Shown here: positions 22,359-29,808 of the stretch, piece by piece
Position numbering within the stretch: position 1 is the stretch's first letter
Layout of the letters: every line of letters starts with the position of its first letter
Source of the DNA: Candidatus Tayloriibacteriota bacterium
GTDB taxonomy: Bacteria; Patescibacteriota; Minisyncoccia; Phycocordibacterales; PALSA-1337
Reading direction: 5' to 3'
DNA: 42,917 bases
NCBI GenBank assembly: GCA_003151615.1
Contig: PLXZ01000004.1
Coordinates: forward strand, 125,124 to 168,040
Made by a program: the position numbers and the translations under genes
Notes under the pieces: generated by a model
Database searches by the model: none
What the model was told of the DNA's origin: nothing
The model's input: only the letters and a program-made list of their open reading frames with translations

Positions 22359-22367
22359 TGATACAAT
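22359..22367 (+). promoter_or_regulatory. Extended -10 promoter of gap
   Basis: TGATACAAT within a small palindrome (TTGTATGATACAA), just downstream of the repeat element. Predicted leader about 34 bases. Confidence 0.5.
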
Positions 22368-22407
22368 GGCTCTATAAATTCGATTAAAAAACACATAAAC
22401 AAACGAA

Positions 22408-23457
22408 ATGGAAAACAAAAAAATCAAAGTGGCAATCAACGGTTTCGGACGCATTGGCAGGAATTTTTTCAAAATTGCTCAGGAATATCCGGATGTCATT
22501 GAAATCGTGGCAGTCAATGATATTGCGTCGATTGACAATGCGGTGTATTTGCTGAAATACGATTCAGTTTATGGAAACAGCAAATTTCCGGTTGTAAAAA
22601 AATCCGACACATTGTTTTCAATCGGTGGCCGCGATGTCGCGTACGTCAGCGAAAAGGATCCGGCGAATTTGCCATGGGGAAAAATGGGCGTGGATGTTGT
22701 CGTTGAGTCGACTGGACTTTTCATTTCCGCGGACAAAGCCTCGGGCCATTTGAAAGCCGGCGCAAAACGCGTCGTTATTTCCGCTCCTTCAAAGGACGAA
22801 GCGGGTGCGGCAATGACAAGCGCAACCATTTTGATGGGAATCAATGAACAGGAATTTGCTTCTTCACCCGTCACTTCAAATGCTTCATGCACGACAAACG
22901 GCGCATCGCCGGTCATCGTCATTTTGGACGAAGCCCTCGGAATTGAGAAGGCGATTTTGAACACAACACATGCGTATACCGCGAGTCAGGCTCTCGTTGA
23001 CGCGCCTGCCCGAAAGGACATTCGCGAAGGTCGCGCCGCCGCTATCAATATCGTTCCGGCTTCAACTGGCGCCGCGATTGCCGTGACAAAAGCTTATACG
23101 AAACTTGCCGGAAAATTCGACGGCATTTCACTGCGTGTTCCTGTTCCCGCGGGCTCAATTGCCGATGTCACCTTCATTTCAAAACGACCGACGACAGCCG
23201 CCGAGGTCAACGATATTCTGCGCAAAGCTGCTCTCGACCCGCGCTGGCAGGGCATATTCGCCGTTACCGAAGACCCTTTGGTTTCATCAGACATCGTCGG
23301 CAATCCGAATCCGTCGATCGCCGAGCTTTCCATGACGCGCGTCGTCGACGGAAACTTGGTCAAAGTTTTGGCTTGGTATGACAATGAAGGCGGGTATTCT
23401 CACGCGCTTGTAAAGCATGTGATAAAGGCGGGAAGCGTTGCAGTTGCGGTAAAATAA
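22408..23457 (+). CDS. gap: Glyceraldehyde-3-phosphate dehydrogenase, type I
   Basis: 349 residues. It oxidises glyceraldehyde 3-phosphate to 1,3-bisphosphoglycerate. The NAD-binding fold opens with [16 protein letters not shown]; the catalytic cysteine lies in [13 protein letters not shown], with Thr-Asn as usual; the phosphate-binding [13 protein letters not shown] and the [15 protein letters not shown] segment follow; the C-terminal [14 protein letters not shown] is the family end. It heads a run of sugar-phosphate genes and is followed by rpiB after 10 bases. No Shine-Dalgarno sequence precedes the ATG. Confidence 0.97.
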   Translation: MENKKIKVAINGFGRIGRNFFKIAQEYPDVIEIVAVNDIASIDNAVYLLKYDSVYGNSKFPVVKKSDTLFSIGGRDVAYVSEKDPANLPWGKMGVDVVVESTGLFISADKASGHLKAGAKRVVISAPSKDEAGAAMTSATILMGINEQEFASSPVTSNASCTTNGASPVIVILDEALGIEKAILNTTHAYTASQALVDAPARKDIREGRAAAINIVPASTGAAIAVTKAYTKLAGKFDGISLRVPVPAGSIADVTFISKRPTTAAEVNDILRKAALDPRWQGIFAVTEDPLVSSDIVGNPNPSIAELSMTRVVDGNLVKVLAWYDNEGGYSHALVKHVIKAGSVAVAVK

Positions 23458-23467
23458 ATTTGCAAAT

Positions 23468-23974
23468 ATGAAGAAAACCGGTAAAAATGAAAAGCAAAAA
23501 ATCGTCCTCATTGGCGCCGACCATGCCGGTTTTGAGCTGAAGAAAAAGCTCGTTGATTTTTTGCGCGCGGAAGGTCGCACGGTTGAAGACATGGGCGCTG
23601 AAAAACTGATGCCCGAGGATGATTATCCCGAAATCTTAGCTCCATTGGCCATGCGCGTCGCCACTGACCCTGAAAAATACGCTGGCATTGTCATCGGTGG
23701 AAGCGGCACCGGCGAAGCTATCGTCTGCAACCGTTTTCCGGGCGTCCGCGCGGCGGTTTATTACGGCGGCGGATATATTGATGAACGAAGTTGGAGCAGT
23801 CTCGATATTGTAAAGGTTGCGCGTGAACATAACGATGCAAATGTTCTGTCGCTCGGGGCGCGTTTTGTGACCGATGAGGAAGCAATGGCCGCGGCCAAGT
23901 TGTTTCTCTCAACCCCATTTTCAGGCGAGCCTCGTCACGAACGCCGCATCGCCGAAATCGACGAGATTGAATGA
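23468..23974 (+). CDS. rpiB: RpiB/LacAB family ribose-5-phosphate isomerase
   Basis: 168 residues. It interconverts ribose 5-phosphate and ribulose 5-phosphate. [16 protein letters not shown] and the phosphate-binding [20 protein letters not shown] are family signatures, and [14 protein letters not shown] is the conserved C-terminal block. The catalytic position after GSGTG is Glu, as in actinobacterial-type RpiB, rather than the Cys-associated GIGMS of enterobacterial RpiB. It lies between gap and an RPE-like gene with 10 and 1 bases of spacing, a clear operon. Confidence 0.9.
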   Translation: MKKTGKNEKQKIVLIGADHAGFELKKKLVDFLRAEGRTVEDMGAEKLMPEDDYPEILAPLAMRVATDPEKYAGIVIGGSGTGEAIVCNRFPGVRAAVYYGGGYIDERSWSSLDIVKVAREHNDANVLSLGARFVTDEEAMAAAKLFLSTPFSGEPRHERRIAEIDEIE

Positions 23975-23975
23975 T

Positions 23976-24665
23976 ATGGAAATAATCCCCGCAATATTGC
24001 CGAAAGACTTTGCCGAGCTCGAGGAAAAAATCGATCTTGTTGCTGGCGTGTTGATTGAGCGAAACACGAGCGTCTCTGGTCCGACAATCCAAATCGACAT
24101 TTGTGACGGAAAATTAACGCCGAAACCGGCATGGCCCTACAAAAAACACGACAATAATTTCGAGGCTATTCTCGCCGAGGAACGAGGTCTTCCGCACTGG
24201 GAGGATGTCGATTTCGAAATGGATCTCATGATTGCCGACCCGGAGTTGGAACTGGAAAAATGGATTGCTTCCGGCGCGAAACGTCTTGTCATCCACTTTA
24301 AATCAACAAAAAATATGGACCGGATTATTGGCGAACTGCAGGGTCTCGTCGAGATCGGAATTGCCATCGATCTTGATACGCCGGTCGACGACATCGCACT
24401 TTTTATAAACGACATCGATTTCGTCCAGTGCATGGGAATTGCAAAGCCCGGTTTTCAGGGCCAGCCGTTCGACGACCGCGTCATCGCCAAAGTCCGCGAA
24501 CTGAAGGAACGCTTTCCTGAGCGCATAGTTTCTGTTGACGGGGGAGTGAATATGGAGACCGCGCCTTTGTTGCGCGACGCCGGCGCAGACCGTCTCATCA
24601 TCGGTTCTGCCATTTTCGACAGCGAAAATATCGCGGAGACGATTGAGGAGTTTGAGAGTTTGTAA
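23976..24665 (+). CDS. Ribulose-phosphate 3-epimerase-like TIM-barrel protein
   Basis: 229 residues. The RPE plan is visible: IIPAILPKDF start, IQIDICDGKLTP, FEMDLMIADPE, VQCMGIAKPGFQGQPFDD, SVDGGVN and LIIGSAIF. RPE uses a metal held by two His and two Asp. Here Asp41 and Asp188, the acid/base pair, are kept, but the two His positions are Gln39 (usual HVDVMDG) and Asp83 (usual DVHLM). It starts 1 base after the rpiB stop, so a pentose-phosphate role is likely, but activity and metal use may differ from ordinary RPE. Confidence 0.8.
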   Translation: MEIIPAILPKDFAELEEKIDLVAGVLIERNTSVSGPTIQIDICDGKLTPKPAWPYKKHDNNFEAILAEERGLPHWEDVDFEMDLMIADPELELEKWIASGAKRLVIHFKSTKNMDRIIGELQGLVEIGIAIDLDTPVDDIALFINDIDFVQCMGIAKPGFQGQPFDDRVIAKVRELKERFPERIVSVDGGVNMETAPLLRDAGADRLIIGSAIFDSENIAETIEEFESL

Positions 24666-24686
24666 AATTTTTAATAAAATCAAAAA

Positions 24687-25146
24687 ATGGATAATCCAAA
24701 AGTAACAGTTCGGGGGGGGGCAGAAATTCGGTAAGGCGATTTTTGCGAATGCCGATATAAAAGCCGGAGAAATTATTTCGGAATTCGACGGAAAAATCTG
24801 GAATTGGGATGATCCGGATTGGACTCAGGAAATGATGGACCATGTTATTCAATTTGAAGAAAAAAAGTGGCGCGACTCAAAAGGAATTGCCCGTTGGATC
24901 AACCATTCATGCGAACCAAATTGCGGAGTTAAAGATTTATTCAAAATTGTCGCGATGAGGGATATAAAATCAGGTGAAGAAATCACCTGGGATTATGAAA
25001 TGACAGAGAAACATCCATGGTGGAGAATGAAATGCGAGTGCGGCTCAAATGATTGCCGAAAAATTATCGGAAATTATGACAACATGCCGCAGGCGATTCG
25101 GGACAAATACAAGGGTTATATTTCAGAGTGGCTTACAAATAAATAA
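24687..25146 (+). pseudogene. SET-domain protein with a frameshift in a G9 tract
   Basis: The ATG frame at 24687 reads MDNPKVTVRGG and then stops at TAA. Removing one G from the nine-G run (24712-24720) joins it to the frame that continues QKFGKAIFANADIKAGEII...WINHSCEPNCGV...GEEITWDYEM...KCECGSNDCRKII. That is a complete SET domain with the NHSCEPN cofactor-binding motif and the post-SET CxC...C cysteines, about 152 residues, typical of small bacterial SET lysine methyltransferases. Either the assembly has one G too many or the gene is phase variable. As given, only the part from 24829 or 24832 has an intact frame with an ATG. Confidence 0.8.
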
Positions 25147-25168
25147 ACCGTTTGTTTGTGTTTTGGTG

Positions 25169-25174
25169 TATAAT
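25169..25174 (+). promoter_or_regulatory. -10 box of the transketolase N-half gene
   Basis: TATAAT, exactly 6 bases before the ATG at 25181, predicting a leaderless transcript. Confidence 0.55.
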
Positions 25175-25180
25175 ATCCCC

Positions 25181-26023
25181 ATGTCTCTCACTGATGAGCA
25201 GGTTAAAAAACTGGAGAAGAAGGCCCATGACATCCGGGTTTCCATCATTGAAATGCTGATTGAAGCGAAGTCGGGGCACACCGCCGGTCCTCTTGATATG
25301 GCGGATATCTTTACCTATTTATATTGTCCGGCCGGAATGAAATATGATGCGAAAAAGCCGGATTGGCCGGAACGCGACCGATTGGTTTTGTCGAACGGCC
25401 ACATTTGTCCGGTTTTGTACGCGACGATGGCGCATTCGGGATATTTTCCGATGGAGCGTTTGAAGACTTTGCGGAAACTCGGTTCGCCGCTCCAAGGTCA
25501 TCCTCACCGCGAATGGTTGCCGGCTCTTGAAACGAGTTCGGGTCCGCTCGGTTGCGGATTGTCGCAGGCTGTGGGAATGGTTTTGGCTGATCGCATCGAC
25601 AACGGACGCACGGCATCGCGCCGGATTTTCGCATTGCTCGGCGACGGGGAATTGGACGAGGGCAACAATTGGGAGGCGGCCATGCTCGCGGGCAAGGAAA
25701 AGCTCGGCCCATTGATCGCCATCGTCGACCGCAACAACATTCAGATTGACGGCTTTACCGAGGATATCATGCCGCTCGAGCCTCTCGCCGACAAATGGCG
25801 CGCGTTCGGCTGGCACGTCACGGAATGCGACGGCCATAATTTCCGCGACATCGACCGCGCGGTGGGCGAAGCTCGCGCTGTTTTCGATAAGCCGTCGGTC
25901 ATTTTGGCCCGTACCATCGCCTCAAAAGGCGTTCCCGAATTCGAGCGTCACTTCGAATGGCACGGCAAACCGCCGACCACGCCGGAAGAAATTGCGGTTG
26001 CCAGAAAGGCTTTGCATAATTGA
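25181..26023 (+). CDS. Transketolase, N-terminal subunit
   Basis: 280 residues covering the thiamine-diphosphate-binding half. IEAKSGHTAGPLDMADIF, DRLVLSNGHICPVLYATMA, GPLGCGLSQAVGMVLA and the TPP/Mg2+ motif GDGELDEGNNWEAAM...VDRNN are characteristic. In the usual single-chain enzyme (~660 aa) this is fused to the pyrimidine-binding half, which here is a separate gene at 26362. The two halves together transfer two-carbon units in the pentose phosphate pathway. The frame is open back to 25049, but that part is out-of-frame SET coding sequence and is discarded. Confidence 0.93.
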   Translation: MSLTDEQVKKLEKKAHDIRVSIIEMLIEAKSGHTAGPLDMADIFTYLYCPAGMKYDAKKPDWPERDRLVLSNGHICPVLYATMAHSGYFPMERLKTLRKLGSPLQGHPHREWLPALETSSGPLGCGLSQAVGMVLADRIDNGRTASRRIFALLGDGELDEGNNWEAAMLAGKEKLGPLIAIVDRNNIQIDGFTEDIMPLEPLADKWRAFGWHVTECDGHNFRDIDRAVGEARAVFDKPSVILARTIASKGVPEFERHFEWHGKPPTTPEEIAVARKALHN

Positions 26024-26028
26024 TTTAT

Positions 26029-26352
26029 ATGAACACTAATAAAAAATATTGGTTAAAGGGGGGAATAATAGGAGCCATAATTTATGGAGTAGTAATGGTA
26101 TTACTTTCGCATGTACTGCAAATAATATCGTGGATTATACCGATACCATCTTGGATTGATATTATTTCTGCCCCATTTATTTATCTGACAACATTAATCA
26201 TTTTTCCTTCATATCTATTGGGTGCACCCATTAATCTTCAGAGTCCGATAGGTATTACTATCTTCTATGTGTCTATGTTTTTGGCTGGCTTTTTTATGGG
26301 AATAATAATTGGTTGGTTGTACGGAAAAGTAAAGAATAGGAATAAAGTATAA
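26029..26352 (+). CDS. Hypothetical AT-rich membrane protein, 107 aa
   Basis: It begins MNTNKKYWLKGGIIG and has three predicted membrane helices (about residues 8-33, 44-65 and 77-101), with a positively charged end (YGKVKNRNKV). No family is recognised. Its base composition is far more AT-rich than the flanking transketolase genes, and it separates the two halves of one enzyme, so it looks like a later insertion. It starts 5 bases after the N-half stop, and its last codons contain the -10 box of the C-half gene. Confidence 0.65.
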   Translation: MNTNKKYWLKGGIIGAIIYGVVMVLLSHVLQIISWIIPIPSWIDIISAPFIYLTTLIIFPSYLLGAPINLQSPIGITIFYVSMFLAGFFMGIIIGWLYGKVKNRNKV

Positions 26353-26353
26353 T
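26348..26353 (+). promoter_or_regulatory. -10 box of the transketolase C-half gene
   Basis: TATAAT, overlapping the stop region of the upstream ORF and ending 8 bases before the ATG at 26362. Confidence 0.5.
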
Positions 26354-26361
26354 ATTGTCAC

Positions 26362-27438
26362 ATGCTTAACCCCGCCGCAAAACTCAATCCAAAAATATTC
26401 GACAAGGATGTCGAATTGGGTGAAATTCGCACGGGTTTTGGCGATGGTCTCATTGCGGCAGCCGACGCGGATGCCAAAGTTGTTGCGCTCTGCGCCGATC
26501 TCACCGACTCGACGCGCATGGAAAAATTCAAACAGAGATTTCCGACTCGCTTCATTGAAATGGGAGTTGCAGAACAAAATTTGGCCGCGGTTGCGTCCGG
26601 AATGGCGGCGATGGGAAAAATTCCCTTCATCACTTCATATGCAATGTTTTCGCCCGGCCGAAATTGGGAACAGATTCGCACGACGATTGCGTACAACAAC
26701 CGTCCTGTGAAAATTGCGGGCAGTCATGCGGGCGTTTCTGTCGGTCCCGACGGCGGCACGCATCAGGCGATCGAGGACATCGCCATTACCCGCGTCATGC
26801 CGCGCATGGTCGTTATTTCGCCATGCGATGCGATCGAAGCTCGCAAAGCCACAATTGCCGCCGCAAAAACCAATACGCCTGTCTACATCCGTCTTGCCCG
26901 CGAAAAAACGCCGATTATCACGACTGAATTGACTCCGTTTGAAATAGGGAAAGCACAAATATATTTTCAGCCCGCAATTCCGAAATATGCCGCGGAACGC
27001 GCCGTCGCGCACAGCCGAAAATTCAGAGGAATCATAAAAGAAGAAAAACCAAAAGCCCCGAAAGCCGTCGTCGGTATCGTTGCGACTGGAGCCTTGGTTC
27101 ACAAGGCAATCATGGCCGCACAGTCTCTTGAAAAAGAGGGCATTCCGGTGAAAGTCATGAATCTCGCCACCGTAAAACCCCTCGATGAAGAGGCCCTGTG
27201 GACTTTAGCGAACGAAACCGGCGCGATTGTAACGGTCGAAGAGCATCAGGTTCATGGCGGCATGGGGTCGGCGGTCGCTGAATGTCTGGCGAAGCATGCT
27301 CCTGTTCCGATTGAATTTATCGGCGTGCAGGACCAATTTGGCCAGTCGGGGACGCCGGCGGAATTGATTGAACTGTACGGCATGGGAGTCGACCATATAA
27401 TCGCCGCGGCCAAAAAGGCAATCTTGCGCAAAAAATAA
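26362..27438 (+). CDS. Transketolase, C-terminal subunit
   Basis: 358 residues with the pyrimidine-binding and C-terminal domains. RFIEMGVAEQNLAAVASGMA carries the glutamate that activates thiamine diphosphate; FSPGRNWEQIRTTIAYNN, GSHAGVSVGPDGGTHQA and DQFGQSGTPAELIELYGMG follow. A Lys-rich insert near residues 210-240 separates the two domains. It pairs with the N-half at 25181. Its own -10 box 8 bases upstream suggests it can be transcribed apart from the inserted membrane gene. Confidence 0.93.
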   Translation: MLNPAAKLNPKIFDKDVELGEIRTGFGDGLIAAADADAKVVALCADLTDSTRMEKFKQRFPTRFIEMGVAEQNLAAVASGMAAMGKIPFITSYAMFSPGRNWEQIRTTIAYNNRPVKIAGSHAGVSVGPDGGTHQAIEDIAITRVMPRMVVISPCDAIEARKATIAAAKTNTPVYIRLAREKTPIITTELTPFEIGKAQIYFQPAIPKYAAERAVAHSRKFRGIIKEEKPKAPKAVVGIVATGALVHKAIMAAQSLEKEGIPVKVMNLATVKPLDEEALWTLANETGAIVTVEEHQVHGGMGSAVAECLAKHAPVPIEFIGVQDQFGQSGTPAELIELYGMGVDHIIAAAKKAILRKK

Positions 27439-27462
27439 CAGAATAAATTATTCCCAAAAATC

Positions 27463-29076
27463 ATGTCGAACTCGATACTTCTTTTAATACACAACATAGG
27501 GTACATATTCGATTCGCTTTTGGTCGTTTTTTTCATCGGTTTCGTTTATATAAAGGACCATAAGACTCCCGTCAATCGGATGTTCATGATGGCTTTGGTC
27601 GTCATACTTATTTTCCTCGTTTCGCATCTCATCGGAGTCAACATTGCCGACCCGAACCTTTCGAGGACCGTGCTCATGTTCAATACGTTCATCCTGTTTC
27701 TGTCATGTTTTGTCGCACATTTCGTTTTCATCGTCATTGGGCAGGAGAAACGGCAAAAACCGGCGCTTATTGCCTTTTATGTCGTGGCGTCCGCGCTGTT
27801 TCTTTTTTATTGGCTTTTTCCAAATACATTCCTTCTCAACTCGATTCCGAAATTATATTTTCCCGATTATTATGTTGCCGGCAATCTTGACTGGATCATG
27901 AGACTTTTTGCAAACGTTCTTGTTCCGATTTATTTTCTCGTCGTCATGTTTTTTGCATATCACAAGGCCGATCCGGTCCTCAAAAATAAGATGCGTTATC
28001 TGTTTCTCGGCCTTTTTCTCGGATACTCGTTCGGCGCGGCGCCATTGCCTCTCGTGTTTTCGTCGAGTCCGATCTTTTTCGGCATTTATTTCGATCCCGT
28101 GTATTCGATATTGTTCGTGCCTTTTTTCGTCATTCCTTTCGGGTATGCCATATTGAAGTATGAGCTTTTCGACATCCGTGTCGTTGCGAAGAGGGCTTTC
28201 GTCTACGCCTTGTTCGTGGCCGTCGTCGGTTTTTCCGTGGCAATGCTCAATTATGCCAACGAGGTGCTTCTTCGCAGCCATCCCGGCTTTCCGCAATGGA
28301 TTCTGCCGATCATTTCTTCGGTAATAGCGGTGTCGATTGGTTTCCTCGTCTGGAACAAGCTGCGCGAATCCGACGCCCTGAAATCCGAATTCATAACGGT
28401 GGTGACGCATAAATTCCGGACGCCTCTGACGCAAATCCGCTGGGCCACCGAAAGCCTCTCGCCCTCCTTGTCGGAAGACGACAAGAACAACGTCGTCGAG
28501 ATAGAGCGTGCTTCCAGCCAGCTCGTCGATCTGACGAATCTTCTCGTCCAGCTTTCCGCCACCGACGCCGTCGATTATAACTATCAGATGCGTCCGATGC
28601 GTCTCGACGCGCTCGTCCAGGACATGAAGCCCGAATATGAGCGGCGCGCCGGCCTGAAGGGAATCGCGATCAGTTTTTCCGGAGTTTCCGGGAAAAATGT
28701 CGTCGTGGACGAAGCCCAGACGCGCTTCGTCATCCAGACACTTCTCGACAACGCCATCAGTTATACTCCGAAAGACGGGACCATTGCCGTCGGAATAAGG
28801 GAAGAGGGCAGCGCACGGAAAAAAGGCATGCTTGTCTTTTCCGTCACCGACAGCGGCATCGGATTGTCAAAGGAAGAAGCCGGCCGTATATTCGAAAAAT
28901 TTTGGCGTAGCTCCGAGGCCCGCAAAGCCGACACCGAGGGCATGGGTATCGGGCTTTTCATGGCCCGTCATATTGCGGAACGCCAGGGTGGATCCCTCAA
29001 AACGCAATCGGAAGGTTTGGGCAAGGGCACCACATTCTTCTTGAGACTGCCGATGGAATCGCCGAAGGTTTCATAA
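27463..29076 (+). CDS. Membrane sensor histidine kinase (N-terminal 7TM-like)
   Basis: 537 residues. About eight hydrophobic segments fill residues 8-298, resembling 7TM histidine-kinase sensor modules, then the cytoplasmic kinase. The H-box is FITVVTHKFRTPLTQIRW (His about 316), with Lys in place of the usual Glu after His. The N-box (QTLLDNAISYTP), G1 (DSGIGL), F-box (FEKFWRS) and G2 (GMGIGLFMA) are intact. There is no receiver or output domain. A stand-alone receiver protein lies 3 kb downstream at 32062 and could be the partner, though uvrB is between them. Confidence 0.88.
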   Translation: MSNSILLLIHNIGYIFDSLLVVFFIGFVYIKDHKTPVNRMFMMALVVILIFLVSHLIGVNIADPNLSRTVLMFNTFILFLSCFVAHFVFIVIGQEKRQKPALIAFYVVASALFLFYWLFPNTFLLNSIPKLYFPDYYVAGNLDWIMRLFANVLVPIYFLVVMFFAYHKADPVLKNKMRYLFLGLFLGYSFGAAPLPLVFSSSPIFFGIYFDPVYSILFVPFFVIPFGYAILKYELFDIRVVAKRAFVYALFVAVVGFSVAMLNYANEVLLRSHPGFPQWILPIISSVIAVSIGFLVWNKLRESDALKSEFITVVTHKFRTPLTQIRWATESLSPSLSEDDKNNVVEIERASSQLVDLTNLLVQLSATDAVDYNYQMRPMRLDALVQDMKPEYERRAGLKGIAISFSGVSGKNVVVDEAQTRFVIQTLLDNAISYTPKDGTIAVGIREEGSARKKGMLVFSVTDSGIGLSKEEAGRIFEKFWRSSEARKADTEGMGIGLFMARHIAERQGGSLKTQSEGLGKGTTFFLRLPMESPKVS

Positions 29077-29084
29077 TTGAAAAT

Positions 29085-29109
29085 AAAAAACACCGTCATG
29101 TTGACGGTG
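29085..29109 (-). terminator. Rho-independent terminator (minus strand)
   Basis: Stem CACCGTCA/TGACGGTG (8 bp, 3-base loop) followed on the minus strand by T6. The stop codon of the DUF457 gene lies inside the stem. Plus-strand transcription from the kinase gene would meet only the hairpin. Confidence 0.75.
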
Positions 29110-29692
29110 CCGCGGTTAGGTGAAACCACGCTAAAAAAATGCAGATTACGCTGACTCCGAACATGAACTGTCCGACCGATATTGTTTCAAAACGGTCCTT
29201 GATTTGATCGCATGCGCAATGTCCGCATGCGTCTTGCCGGGTTTTTTTCGCCGCGATGGCTTCGGCTGTCGGGTGTTCGGGAGACCCCCGTGCCAGCGTC
29301 AGCCGCGACCACTTGAACGGCCACAGCCAATACATTCCTTGCGGTTGAACGCTGTCGTGGACAAAATGCGCCATAACGATGACTATCAAAAGTGTGGCGA
29401 GGTAGCTTTGTCCGGACGGAAATCCTTTGACGGCGATATAGCCGCCGACCGTTAGGATGAATGCGACGGGATGATGCCCGATTACCCAATGGCTTCGTAA
29501 TCCGAATCTTTTTTGAAGAAGCAGATAGGGAATCATGTCGAGGTCGGGCAGTCTTGAGAAGGCGAGTGCAAGGGCGAAATATTTCCATTGCGGTGCCGTG
29601 CCGTAAAAACTTGTGATTGCCATGAAGGCGATTATTGCCGCGATTGTATCGACGGCAAACACTATCTGGGCAAGAATGTGAATGAGTTTCAT
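29096..29692 (-). CDS. DUF457/YdjM-like membrane-bound protein (predicted metal-dependent hydrolase)
   Basis: 198 residues with about four membrane helices. Family motifs are the polar segments between helices: RLPDLDMIPYL, SHWVIGHHPVAF and the HFVHDSVQPQGMYWLWPFKW block, which supply His and Asp residues proposed to bind metal. A cysteine-containing hydrophilic loop (DACGHCACDQIKDRF) precedes the last helix. The start at 29692 is chosen over an in-frame ATG at 29764 because AGAGGAA lies 4 bases before it. Its promoter shares -35 sequence with uvrB. Confidence 0.75.
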   Translation of the reverse strand: MKLIHILAQIVFAVDTIAAIIAFMAITSFYGTAPQWKYFALALAFSRLPDLDMIPYLLLQKRFGLRSHWVIGHHPVAFILTVGGYIAVKGFPSGQSYLATLLIVIVMAHFVHDSVQPQGMYWLWPFKWSRLTLARGSPEHPTAEAIAAKKTRQDACGHCACDQIKDRFETISVGQFMFGVSVICIFLAWFHLTAAPST

Positions 29693-29751
29693 TAGTTCCT
29701 CTTTCCCGGTTTGTTGTTGACGGTTGAAATGAACAATCGTGTTCAGAAAAC

Positions 29752-29802
29752 AAACTATCATCAATATTTATATTTGTCAAATAGCCTCCGTCGCGCTATA
29801 GT
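29752..29802. promoter_or_regulatory. Divergent promoters sharing one -35 region
   Basis: Plus strand: TTGTCA (29774-29779), 17 bases, TATAGT (29797-29802), 6 bases before the uvrB ATG. Minus strand: TTGACA (29780-29775), 17 bases, TAGTTT (29757-29752) with an extended TG, driving the DUF457 gene. The two -35 boxes overlap by five bases, so the two polymerases would exclude each other. Confidence 0.65.
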
Positions 29803-29808
29803 AGGCTC

